Origin: Mesorhizobium xinjiangense
GTDB taxonomy: Bacteria > Pseudomonadota > Alphaproteobacteria > Rhizobiales > Rhizobiaceae
Assembly: GCF_009749525.1 (NCBI RefSeq)
Contig: NZ_WOAC01000031.1
Span: 1 to 50,459, forward strand
Length of the DNA stretch: 50,459 nt
Direction: 5' to 3'
Under the pieces are notes generated by a model. That model ran no database searches. It saw nothing but the letters and a program-made list of their open reading frames with translations, and had not been told where the DNA came from. Below, piece after piece: positions 15,705-23,284 of this stretch (within the stretch, counting starts at the first letter, position 1; each line of letters starts with the position of its first letter). Position numbers and translations under genes: made by a program.

Positions 15705-16120
15705 GCCGCTTGCTCCTGCTGGACAGGGAAGCGGGCGGCGAAGACCTCCTTGGCCGCGAACAGCCCGTTGAGCGCCGCAGGAAAGCCGGCATAGACGGCC
15801 ATCTGCATGATGATCTCGGTGATCTCGTCCTTGGTCAGCCCGACGTTCAGCCCGGCCTCAATATGGACCTTCAATTGCGGGGCCGCGGTTCCCATCGCCG
15901 TCAGCGCCGCGATGGTCGCGATCTCGCGGGCGCGCAGATCGAGGCCGGGGCGGCTGTAAATGTCGCCAAACGCGAACTCGAACACGTAGTTTGCGAAGTC
16001 GGGGGCAATGTCCGCCAGAGCGGTAATGACATTGTGGCCGGCTTCGCCGTCGATTTCAGCGAGCGCCCGCTCGCCGCGTTCCAGCCGGCTTTCGCCTGCG
16101 TTCGGGGATTGATGCGTCAT
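15701..16120 (-). CDS. Carboxymuconolactone decarboxylase-like protein
   Basis: 139-aa all-helical protein of the CMD family. The conserved core DLRAREIATIAALTAMGTAAPQLKVHIEAGLNVG is present, and IIMQMAVYAGFPAALNGL matches the second helix pair. The CxxC of peroxidase-type AhpD members is absent (AAPQLKVH at that place), so a redox role is unlikely and a decarboxylase, isomerase or binding function is better. Its start lies within the 3' end of the MerR gene (65-bp overlap) and its stop overlaps the propeller gene, so all three are translated together. Confidence 0.85.
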   Translation of the reverse strand: MTHQSPNAGESRLERGERALAEIDGEAGHNVITALADIAPDFANYVFEFAFGDIYSRPGLDLRAREIATIAALTAMGTAAPQLKVHIEAGLNVGLTKDEITEIIMQMAVYAGFPAALNGLFAAKEVFAARFPVQQEQAA

Positions 16121-16484
16121 ATTCTTTCATCCTCTGTTCCTCGCCGGCATATCCGGCAATCTTGGTGTCGAGGACGAGAAGGCAGGCTTGCAGTTTGGCC
16201 ACATGCGCACGGACACGCTCGCGGTGTTGTTCGAGCAACGCGCTGCGCTCCGCTTCCGTGCCAACGCCATGCTCGCGCAAAGCGGCGTAGCGCAGCATCT
16301 CCCGAATAGGCATTCCGGTCGTTTTGAGACGGTCGAGAAATTCTATCCAGATGAGGATTGATGCGTCGTAGTCACGTTGGCCCGATTGATCCCTGTCGGC
16401 ATGAGGAAGCAGCCCGATCCGCTCATAGTAACGGATGGTGTGGGCCGACAGTCTCGAGCGCTTCGCCAGTTCGCCAATCTTCAT
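16056..16484 (-). CDS. MerR-family regulator of the CMD/propeller operon
   Basis: 142 aa. Winged-helix head KIGELAKRSRLSAHTIRYYERIGLLPHADR, followed by a long dimer helix with EAERSALLEQHRERVRAHV. No cysteine cluster, so not a metal sensor; it belongs with the MerR proteins that control oxidoreductase or aldehyde/xenobiotic responses. ATG 16484 follows GAAGGG; an upstream in-frame start at 16511 lacks a site. The gene is first in its operon and sits behind a promoter of the stretched MerR type, so it probably controls itself and the two downstream genes. Confidence 0.85.
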   Translation of the reverse strand: MKIGELAKRSRLSAHTIRYYERIGLLPHADRDQSGQRDYDASILIWIEFLDRLKTTGMPIREMLRYAALREHGVGTEAERSALLEQHRERVRAHVAKLQACLLVLDTKIAGYAGEEQRMKEYDASIPERRRKPAGTRRAGAR

Positions 16485-16514
16485 GAACGCCCTTCTTTCG
16501 TCACGACGCATCCA

Positions 16515-16545
16515 AGGCTAGGGGTTAGAGCGCGCTCTAAGTCAA
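16515..16545 (-). promoter_or_regulatory. MerR-type promoter with perfect palindrome
   Basis: Reading leftward, TTGACT (-35) and TAGCCT (-10) are 19 bp apart and the spacer region carries the perfect 16-bp palindrome TTAGAGCGCGCTCTAA (16525-16540). This is the layout of promoters activated by MerR-family proteins, here presumably the regulator encoded immediately downstream. Confidence 0.8.
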
Positions 16546-16552
16546 GGGGTTG

Positions 16553-16684
16553 TTTGTCGCTTTATGGCGTCGCAGAAATCCTGACATTTGCGACAAACCG
16601 GTAGCCTCTGAAGTTAAAGGCAACTTCCGTCGCAAAAATCAGGCGCGAAAGTCGGCGCGATAACGGCGAATTCTGCGACATCTG
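16553..16684. repeat. Cluster of GTCGC/TGCGAC inverted motifs (res-like)
   Basis: GTCGCA and TGCGAC elements recur in alternating orientation: TTTGTCGC at 16553, GTCGCA at 16569, TGCGAC at 16589, GTCGCA at 16629 and TGCGAC at 16674. The second and third form a 26-bp inverted pair, the last two a longer pair of about 51 bp. Closely spaced inverted half-sites of unequal spacing resemble the resolution (res) sites of serine resolvases. No resolvase is adjacent, so this may be a transposon remnant; the rest of the gap to 16823 holds nothing evident. Confidence 0.35.
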
Positions 16685-16823
16685 ATTGCCGGTTTATTGA
16701 AGCCAGTCCGAAAGCTGCCCGTCCGCAAACACCATGTATTGCTATTCGCCTGCGGCTCTATTTAGGAGGGCTATGGCGTAGATGTAGTTCTCCGTTTCGT
16801 CGTTCTCGGCCCGCGGTTTCGCC

Positions 16824-18272
16824 TCAGCTCGTCTTCACCACCTGCGGCATGACCCACGAGCCGTCGAGGATCGAGGGGTTGTTCTCGTCCGGCCAGTAGA
16901 GCCGCAGCATCAGTATGAACTTGTCGGCCGGTGCCGGAAGCCAGTTCGATTCCTTGTCGGCGCCCGGCGACTCGTGCTGCAGGTAGAGCGTGACCGAACC
17001 GTCGGGATTGTGCTTCAGGTCCTGCCGCGGGCTGATCGAATAGCGGTTGAGCGGATTCTCGACGAAGAAGTAGTCCTTGTCGTACATGGTCAGCGACCAG
17101 AACCCCTTCACCGGCGGGAGCTGCTCCGGCTTGAATGTCAGCGTGTAATGTTCCGAGCCTTGGTAGGCGCGGTTCACGATGGCACCGCCCGGCCCGGTCG
17201 ATGTGGGATAGACCGCGTCCTGTGGGCGGTTGGCGCCGAGGCCGATCGCCGTGATCAGGGCGCGCTGCAGATAGTCGGTGCCATAGAGCCCGGTCTTCAG
17301 CGTGAAACCCCAGCCGTTGATGTCCTTGACGTCGCCGCCGCTGTCCTTGAAGTGCAGCATGATGCGGGCGGAGCCGAGCCGCGGGATGCGCTTGGCGAAA
17401 GCGGCGTCGAGCTTGGACGCATCGAAGTCATGTCCCGGCACGATGCCGATCCGGGCGATCTTCTCCAGGAATGGCGCATCGGCCGCGGTCGGCGGGTTGC
17501 GCTTCATCAGCTCGCAGAACAGGGAGAAGTAGGCGTCCGTATCGAGCGCGTTCACCTGGTCGCGTACCGGCGTATTCATGTCGATGTCCGGGTCGACCTT
17601 GCCCGGCGGCGGGGTCCAGTCGGTGCCCCACTTGCTGAGCGGCATCAGCTTGATCTCGTCCTGGACCTTGTGGACCGCCGCGTAGTCCTCGGGTGTGCCG
17701 GTGCAGTAGATGCGCCCGAGCAGCCAGACGATGCCGGTCGGTGACTTGTACTCCACCATCCCTTCCGGGAGCGTCCCGCTCCAGCCGGGTCCGGTGATCG
17801 CCCAGGTCTGCGCGCCCGTATCCGTGGTGCGCTTGCCGGGAACAGCAAACACCGACGTCCAGCCATCCAGCATCGGGAAGAGGGCATAGCGGCCGTCGAG
17901 GTCGGGAATGCTGACGACCCAGGGCTCGTCGTTCACGTCAAGGAAGCTCGTGGCGTAGAGCGTGTCGGCATGCGGCGCGGTCACGTCGCGGAACGAGGCG
18001 CTCGGATATTCCCGCAGCTTGATGAGTTGGCCCATCGGGCCGCGGGTTCCCTCCACCTTGGGCACGTTGGTCATGACGCGCCGGGTCATCTCCATTGTGA
18101 CCAGCGGATATGCATAGGCGTAGGCTTCAAGCGCCAGCCAGAAATCTTCACCACCCTTGAAGACATCATGAAGCAGGCCGTCCTGCGCCTGCGCCATAGC
18201 GCCGGACGGAAGGGACGCCGCGGCGAGAAGGCTGGCGGCACTTGCGGTGAATGAACGACGTGAGAGTGACAT
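16824..18272 (-). CDS. Secreted DUF1254/DUF1214 protein
   Basis: 482 aa, no established reaction. The N-terminus has a twin-arginine-like signal (LSRRSFTASAASLLAAASL, cleavage after AMA). Residues about 70-200 are the DUF1254 domain (TPHADTLYATSFLDV-like segment PHADTLYATSFLDVNDEPWV) and the C-terminal 110 residues the DUF1214 domain (FWSLTMYDKDYFFVENPLNRYSI). The two domains together are common in proteobacterial periplasmic proteins. It stands alone: leftward, with a repeat element and an AraC gene upstream. Intact full length. Confidence 0.88.
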   Translation of the reverse strand: MSLSRRSFTASAASLLAAASLPSGAMAQAQDGLLHDVFKGGEDFWLALEAYAYAYPLVTMEMTRRVMTNVPKVEGTRGPMGQLIKLREYPSASFRDVTAPHADTLYATSFLDVNDEPWVVSIPDLDGRYALFPMLDGWTSVFAVPGKRTTDTGAQTWAITGPGWSGTLPEGMVEYKSPTGIVWLLGRIYCTGTPEDYAAVHKVQDEIKLMPLSKWGTDWTPPPGKVDPDIDMNTPVRDQVNALDTDAYFSLFCELMKRNPPTAADAPFLEKIARIGIVPGHDFDASKLDAAFAKRIPRLGSARIMLHFKDSGGDVKDINGWGFTLKTGLYGTDYLQRALITAIGLGANRPQDAVYPTSTGPGGAIVNRAYQGSEHYTLTFKPEQLPPVKGFWSLTMYDKDYFFVENPLNRYSISPRQDLKHNPDGSVTLYLQHESPGADKESNWLPAPADKFILMLRLYWPDENNPSILDGSWVMPQVVKTS

Positions 18273-18310
18273 TGCAGGAACTCCTTGATGGTGCCTTCAA
18301 CACATGGTCA

Positions 18311-18423
18311 GAACATGTCCCGCTCAAACGGTGACGTTTGAGCGAAAGGTACATGTTCCAGCATACTGATCTGGCGCGCATGTCATTGCTTCAAACGTTT
18401 CGGTTTGAAGCAAACGCGCTAGT
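18311..18423 (+). repeat. Double-hairpin dispersed repeat, copy A
   Basis: Two palindromes in tandem: CGCTCAAACG...CGTTTGAGCG (18321-18344), itself flanked by GAACATGT and ACATGTTC, then GCTTCAAAC...GTTTGAAGC (18388-18411). The same unit occurs inverted at 28511-28625 and in part at 39613-39680. It lies in the gap upstream of the DUF1254 gene. About 200 bp to its right hold no gene. Confidence 0.9.
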
Positions 18424-18623
18424 AGCGAAGTGGGATTCAGCAGTCGCAAGCCTGATCTCCTCCAAACCCAATGTGATGGATTGGTGCGTGCCCGCTTGAG
18501 CCCTATTGCTCCCCCAAAGAAATGTTCACGAAGACTATTGGAGTTTGATCAACCGGTCTTGCCATTTCGTGCCATGTTCGCCGAAATCACGCCCGCTGCT
18601 GGGCGTTGCTTGTATAACCGGAG

Positions 18624-19421
18624 TTACGAGTCGGCCCGGAAATGCGACGGGGCCGTTCCGGTCCAGCGCTTGAAGGCGCGCGTAAAATGTGCCGGGTCGC
18701 TGTAACCGACGCTGTAGGCGATCTCCGTCATTGTGTGACCGCTCTCGGCGAGCAGCCGAAGCGCCTCGTCGCGACGCGTCTGATCGAGCAGGTCCTCGAA
18801 ATCAATGCCGCAAAACTTCAGTCGCCGCTGAAGGGTCCGAACCGACAGCCCGAGTTTCCTTGCGACCGCCCCCAATTTGAGCTGCCGATGATCCGATAGC
18901 TGATCGATCAGCAAGCCCGCGGTCTCAACTGCAGTTCCGATCGCTTTGGTCACTTTCGAGGCCGCGTCCACACCTCCTCGTTGGAGAGGCATGTCGAGCA
19001 AGCCGCGATCGAATTCGATCATGTCGTGCTCTCTTCCCATCTCGATGTTTGGACCCAGACATTCCTCGAGCGCGTCATCGCCTCGTCCTCTCGATGCACT
19101 GAGATGCACGCGTATGGCAGATGGTTCGCCGGCCATCAGCGGCACCTTGCGCAGCACCGCAAGGCTTCCGAATATGAACTGTCGGGGGTCCACTTCCTGC
19201 CGGCCCGTGAAACGGTAGAGGATACGCGCAGTTCGGCCTTCTATTGAAAAACGGACATCGGATCCCTGATGAAGCATGGAGGCGTGGGCCGCCGCATGTG
19301 CGCAGGCTTGAGCTACATCTGCCGCCTCCATAATCAGTTCCCCCCAGACACCGAGTGAACGCAGCTCGGTCATATGGCCGACATGGACCCCACCAAATGG
19401 ATCCTGCGTTGCCGATGCCAT
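18624..19421 (-). CDS. AraC-family regulator, start uncertain
   Basis: 265 aa from ATG 19421. The C-terminal third is a typical AraC double helix-turn-helix (KLGLSVRTLQRRLKFCGIDF, then MTEIAYSVGYSDPAHFTRAF); the N-terminal part belongs to the arabinose-binding-like sensor of the OruR/ArgR-type regulators. Protein-like sequence continues upstream in the same frame (FLQIAPYLAKRGVSSIEFFQ, LGISPNIFQNPDTWLPRAQ) to a stop at 19590-19592 with no normal start codon, while an ATG at 19597 in another frame reads only eight codons. A small frameshift between 19571 and 19597 or a non-standard start would restore a protein of about 325 aa, the family length. Target unknown; the gene stands alone. Confidence 0.75.
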   Translation of the reverse strand: MASATQDPFGGVHVGHMTELRSLGVWGELIMEAADVAQACAHAAAHASMLHQGSDVRFSIEGRTARILYRFTGRQEVDPRQFIFGSLAVLRKVPLMAGEPSAIRVHLSASRGRGDDALEECLGPNIEMGREHDMIEFDRGLLDMPLQRGGVDAASKVTKAIGTAVETAGLLIDQLSDHRQLKLGAVARKLGLSVRTLQRRLKFCGIDFEDLLDQTRRDEALRLLAESGHTMTEIAYSVGYSDPAHFTRAFKRWTGTAPSHFRADS

Positions 19422-19597
19422 CTCGTTGGCGACCTGAAAGCACTGAGCGCGCGGCAGCCAAGTATCGGGATTCTGAAAAATGTTCGGGGAGATGCCAAGA
19501 CGCTGGAAGAATTCAATAGAAGATACGCCCCGCTTGGCCAGATAGGGCGCGATCTGCAGGAAACTCCTGATTATGATCGATGGTTGGAATTAAACAT

Positions 19598-20046
19598 CTG
19601 AGAAACGACCTGGTATCAAATGGCAAGGCACCACTTATGCACTATAGCAAGCTGAAAAATAATGAGAAGCTATGAGGCCGATAAATAAAGTCAGTAGAGA
19701 GTCTTGTTGAGATTCAATTCACCTCGCCGAGCAGATGCGCATAGGACGAATTTCTTCGTACCGCATAACCAGTCGATCTTGCAGAATTTTCATCTTCGGG
19801 ACATCCGTCGCTCTCGCTGCCGGCGCCGCCGAGGCGCAAGAAGGTTGATGCGAAGGGCGATTCGATCGGCTGCCCGGAATGTCCACAGCGCGGCGACCTT
19901 GCCCGTCTCGGCGGCAATAGAGAATTACAGTTCTTCCTCATGCGGAGCAGCCGGAATATAGTGGGATCGGGCAGGACGATCTCGACGTGTTCTCGGGCGA
20001 GATCGCCTTGACGATCCCATTCTGATCTCCGGGGGATGAAGCGGCC
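19598..20046. other. Long gap with at most decayed coding scraps
   Basis: About 450 bp between two leftward genes, AT-rich at its left end. Short protein-like stretches occur on both strands near 19790-20030 (for example leftward REHVEIVLPDPTIFRLLRM) but none has a start, a full frame or a recognised family. Most likely intergenic DNA with gene debris. Confidence 0.35.
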
Positions 20047-20892
20047 TCACCCGGCGGGTGCAACGCCGCCGATGGAACTGGTGACCTCTTCGGCTGCCGC
20101 CGCGACCAGCCGACCGAACTGAGCATCGCGGGCCGGCGTTACGCGCACCGCGGGCCCCGACAGCGAGATGCCGGCGATCGCTTCGCCGAACTGGTTGAAG
20201 ATCGGCGCCGCGATGCAGCGCATGCCCGGCGTGCGCTCTTCGTTGTCGATCGCCCATCCGCGCTGTCTGATGCGCCGAAGCTCGTCGATGAGGGCCTGTC
20301 TGTCGACGATGGTGCTCTCGGTATAGCGGTCGAACGGGCGCTCGCCCAATGTCTGGTCGATGCGCGCCGGCGCGAAATAGGCCAGCAGCGCCTTGCCGAT
20401 GCCTGATGCATGGATCGGGCCGCGCGTGCCGGGCCTGAAGAAGGCGCGGATCGGCTCGTGCGTCTCCACCTGGCTGACGAAGATCACCTCGCCGCCGTCG
20501 ACGATGGCGAGGTTTGCCGTCTCGCCCGTCTCCGCCATGATGCGCTGCATGACGGCGCGGCTGCGTTCCACGATGCGCGTGCGCCCCAGAAAGGTGCTGC
20601 CGATGCGAAAGGCCTCGAGCCCGACATGCCAGAGCTGGCCGGCCTCGTCGAACTCGACCATGCCGTGCTTTTGCAGCGTGATGAGGATGCGGTAGGCGGT
20701 CGACGGCGACTGGCTCGACGCCTCGGCGATCTCGGTCAGCGACATGCCGTTGCCGGCGGCCGCCACCTTCAGCACCTCCATCGCCCGGTCGAGCGACTGG
20801 ATATATGTGCTTTCGGCGGTGTTGTGAAAGGATCGCGGCCTGCCGCGGGCACGCGCATTGTTCCGGTCCATCGGCTGTCTCCTGACGGGCAA
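20047..20892 (-). CDS. bhcR: IclR-family regulator of the beta-hydroxyaspartate cycle
   Basis: 281 aa. Winged-helix domain at residues about 28-90 (SLDRAMEVLKVAAAGNGMSL, SQSPSTAYRILITLQKHGMV) and an IclR effector domain (ANLAIVDGGEVIFVSQV, IHASGIGKALLAYFAPARI, GMRCIAAPIFNQFGEAIAGI). Placed back to back with an aminotransferase, a dehydratase, a DSD1-type aldolase and an ornithine-cyclodeaminase-type reductase, which is the arrangement of bhcRABCD in Paracoccus; there BhcR binds the intergenic promoter and responds to glyoxylate. A shorter start, ATG 20874, is possible. Two IclR-box-like dyads lie in the shared upstream region. Confidence 0.87.
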   Translation of the reverse strand: MPVRRQPMDRNNARARGRPRSFHNTAESTYIQSLDRAMEVLKVAAAGNGMSLTEIAEASSQSPSTAYRILITLQKHGMVEFDEAGQLWHVGLEAFRIGSTFLGRTRIVERSRAVMQRIMAETGETANLAIVDGGEVIFVSQVETHEPIRAFFRPGTRGPIHASGIGKALLAYFAPARIDQTLGERPFDRYTESTIVDRQALIDELRRIRQRGWAIDNEERTPGMRCIAAPIFNQFGEAIAGISLSGPAVRVTPARDAQFGRLVAAAAEEVTSSIGGVAPAG

Positions 20893-20926
20893 ACCATAGC
20901 CTCGCGCGGCCGCCCGTCAATGTCCT

Positions 20927-21014
20927 GGAAAACTATTTTGTCCTGCGAAAAAAGAAATTGCCATTTTATGTCAGCGTCTTACGCGCCGCAAAATCGAAAT
21001 GAAAATATTTTTCA
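20927..21014. promoter_or_regulatory. Two IclR-box-like sites between bhcR and bhcA
   Basis: TGAAAATATTTTTCA at 21000-21014 is a perfect dyad (6-bp arms) close to the IclR-family consensus TGGAAATNATTTCCA. A weaker match, TGGAAAACTATTTTG, lies at 20927-20941 close to the bhcR start. The whole gap is AT-rich against a GC-rich background, as expected for a shared control region. Confidence 0.55.
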
Positions 21015-21098
21015 AAAAAATTGCCGACGCGACCGGCCAGCCGTAGATTGACCGCACACAGCAAAGACCGTTTGGCAAACGGCAGCGGGAGAACGCCC

Positions 21099-22301
21099 AT
21101 GTCCACGCAAAACCCGATCTTCATCCCCGGTCCGACGAACATTCCGGAAAAGCTGCGCCGCGCGATCGACTATCCCTCCATCGACCATCGCTCGGCGTCC
21201 TTTCACGAAATGCTGAAACCGGCACTCGACGGCGTCAAGCGCATCCTGCGCACGCGAGAGGCCGAAACGCTGATCTTTCCGGCGACCGGAACCGGCGCCT
21301 GGGAAGCCGCCGTCACCAACACGCTGTCGCCGGGCGACAAGGTGCTGGCCGGACGCTACGGCATGTTCTCGCACCGCTGGATTGATCTCTGCCAGCGCCA
21401 CAATCTCGACGTCGAGATCGTCGAGGCGCCGTGGGGTGCGGCCGCGCCGGCCGACGCCTTCGAGCAGATTCTGAAGGCCGACCGCACGCATTCCATCAAG
21501 GCCGTGCTCGTCTGCCACAACGAGACCGCGACCGGCGTGAGAAGCGACATTGCGGCCGTGCGCCGGGCGATCGACGCGGCGAAGCACCCGGCGATGCTGT
21601 TCGTCGACGGGGTGAGCTCGATCGCCTCGATGGATTTCCGCATGGACGAATGGGGCGTCGACATTGCCATCACCGGCTCGCAGAAGGGCTTCATGCTGCC
21701 GCCCGGCCTCGCCATTCTCGGCATCAGCCCGAAGGCGCTGGCGGCGATGGAAAGCGCGACTTGCCCGCGCTGCTTCTTCGATTTCCGCGACATGGCAAGG
21801 ATGAACGCATCGGGCGGCTTTCCCTACACCCCGCCGGTCAATCTGATCCGGGGGCTGAGCGTCTCGGTCGCCATGCTGGAAAAGGAGGGGCTCGCCCATG
21901 TCTTTGCCCGCCACTACCGGATCGCCGAAGGCGTGCGCAAGGCGGTCGAGGCCTGGGGTCTGAGCCTGTGCGCGCGCGAGTCGCGGCTTTACTCCGACAC
22001 GGTGAGCGCCGTCGTCGTTCCCAACGGCTTCGACGGAACGCGTTTCGTCACCCATGCGGCGGACAAATACGGCGTCGCCTTCGGCGTCGGGCTCGGAGAG
22101 GTCGCGGGCAAGGTGTTTCGTATCGGCCACCTGGGCAGCATGACGGACGTCATGGCGCTGGCCGGCATCGCCACGGCGGAAATGGTCATGGCCGATCTCA
22201 ATTTTCCGCTCAAGCTGGGCGAGGGCGTCGCCGCGGCGCAGGAATTCTATCGCACGAGCCGCTGCGCCGAGAACGCCTCCGATGTGTGCGTGGCGGCCTG
22301 A
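21099..22301 (+). CDS. bhcA: Aspartate-glyoxylate aminotransferase (BhcA)
   Basis: Class V PLP aminotransferase, 400 aa. In the beta-hydroxyaspartate cycle it transfers the amino group of aspartate to glyoxylate, giving oxaloacetate and glycine. Seen: the N-terminal FIPGPTNIPEKLRRAIDYP and the DHRSASFHEM segment of serine/alanine-glyoxylate aminotransferases, the GTGAWEAA phosphate-binding turn, LFVDGVSSIASMDF, and the PLP lysine in ITGSQKGFMLPPG near residue 197. By sequence alone it could be called a serine-glyoxylate aminotransferase; the operon decides. ATG 21099 with GGGAGAA upstream. First gene of bhcABCD, 16 bp before bhcB. Confidence 0.88.
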   Translation: MSTQNPIFIPGPTNIPEKLRRAIDYPSIDHRSASFHEMLKPALDGVKRILRTREAETLIFPATGTGAWEAAVTNTLSPGDKVLAGRYGMFSHRWIDLCQRHNLDVEIVEAPWGAAAPADAFEQILKADRTHSIKAVLVCHNETATGVRSDIAAVRRAIDAAKHPAMLFVDGVSSIASMDFRMDEWGVDIAITGSQKGFMLPPGLAILGISPKALAAMESATCPRCFFDFRDMARMNASGGFPYTPPVNLIRGLSVSVAMLEKEGLAHVFARHYRIAEGVRKAVEAWGLSLCARESRLYSDTVSAVVVPNGFDGTRFVTHAADKYGVAFGVGLGEVAGKVFRIGHLGSMTDVMALAGIATAEMVMADLNFPLKLGEGVAAAQEFYRTSRCAENASDVCVAA

Positions 22302-22317
22302 TTGACAGGGGACGAGG

Positions 22318-23271
22318 ATGGACATTCCGACCTATGACGACGTGCTGGCGGCACATGAGCGCATCGCGCCCTACGTTCACCGCACGCCGATCCTGACCAG
22401 TTCCTATATCAACGGGCTCGTCGGCGCCGAGTTCTACTTCAAATGCGAGAACCTGCAGAAGGCCGGCGCCTTCAAGGCGCGCGGCGCGTCCAACGCGGTC
22501 TTCGGCCTGTCTGACGAAAAGGCGCAAAAGGGTGTCGCGACCCATTCCTCGGGCAACCATGCCCTGTCGCTCGCCTATGCCGCCGGCCGGCGCGGCATCC
22601 CGGTCACCGTCGTCATGCCGAAGACGGCGCCCGAGGCCAAGAAGGCCGCCGTCATCGGCTATGGCGGCCGGATCGTCGAATGCGAGCCCTCGACCTCCTC
22701 GCGCGAGGCCGTCTTTGCGAAAGTGCAGGAAGAGACCGGTGCCGACTTCGTCCATCCCTATAACGACCCGCGCGTCATTGCCGGACAGGCCACCTGCTCG
22801 AAGGAAATGATCGAGGATCTCGGCGAGCTCGACGCGGTCATCGCGCCGATCGGCGGCGGCGGCATGGTCTCCGGCTGCTGCCTGACCCTGTCGACCATCG
22901 CGCCGAAGACGAAGATCTATGCCGGCGAGCCGAAGAACGCCGACGACGCGTACCGTTCGCTGAGAGCCGGCCATATCATCGCCGACGACGCGCCGCAGAC
23001 GGTGGCCGACGGGCTGAAGGTGCCGCTCAAGGATCTGACCTGGCATTTCGTCTCCAACCATGTCGAGGACATCCTGCTGGCCGAGGAAGACGAGATCGTC
23101 GACGCCATGCGGCTTATCTGGCAGCGCATGAAGATCGTCATGGAGCCGTCGAGCGCCGTGCCGTTGGCGGCGATGCTGAAGAACAAGGAAATATTTGCCG
23201 GCAAGAAGGTCGGCGTGATCATCACCGGCGGCAATGTCGACCTCGACCGCCTGCCGTGGATGAAAGCTTAA
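22318..23271 (+). CDS. bhcB: beta-Hydroxyaspartate dehydratase (BhcB)
   Basis: 317-aa fold-type II PLP enzyme of the threonine/serine dehydratase family. Removes water from (2R,3S)-beta-hydroxyaspartate to give iminosuccinate. PLP lysine in KCENLQKAGAFKARGASNA near residue 53, SSGNHALSLAYAA loop, and the phosphate-binding glycine run IGGGGMVSGCC near 182. No ACT domain, so not a biosynthetic threonine deaminase. Best read from its place between bhcA and bhcC; in isolation it would be annotated threonine ammonia-lyase or serine racemase-like. Confidence 0.88.
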   Translation: MDIPTYDDVLAAHERIAPYVHRTPILTSSYINGLVGAEFYFKCENLQKAGAFKARGASNAVFGLSDEKAQKGVATHSSGNHALSLAYAAGRRGIPVTVVMPKTAPEAKKAAVIGYGGRIVECEPSTSSREAVFAKVQEETGADFVHPYNDPRVIAGQATCSKEMIEDLGELDAVIAPIGGGGMVSGCCLTLSTIAPKTKIYAGEPKNADDAYRSLRAGHIIADDAPQTVADGLKVPLKDLTWHFVSNHVEDILLAEEDEIVDAMRLIWQRMKIVMEPSSAVPLAAMLKNKEIFAGKKVGVIITGGNVDLDRLPWMKA

Positions 23272-23284
23272 GGGGAGAAAACCC

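Noticed and set aside
19925-20920. A separate leftward gene covering the IclR region
   Set aside because: Arg/His-rich shadow frame of bhcR.
21099-22301. Serine-glyoxylate aminotransferase of the serine cycle
   Set aside because: No serine-cycle neighbours; the bhcBCD context and divergent IclR gene indicate the aspartate-glyoxylate enzyme.
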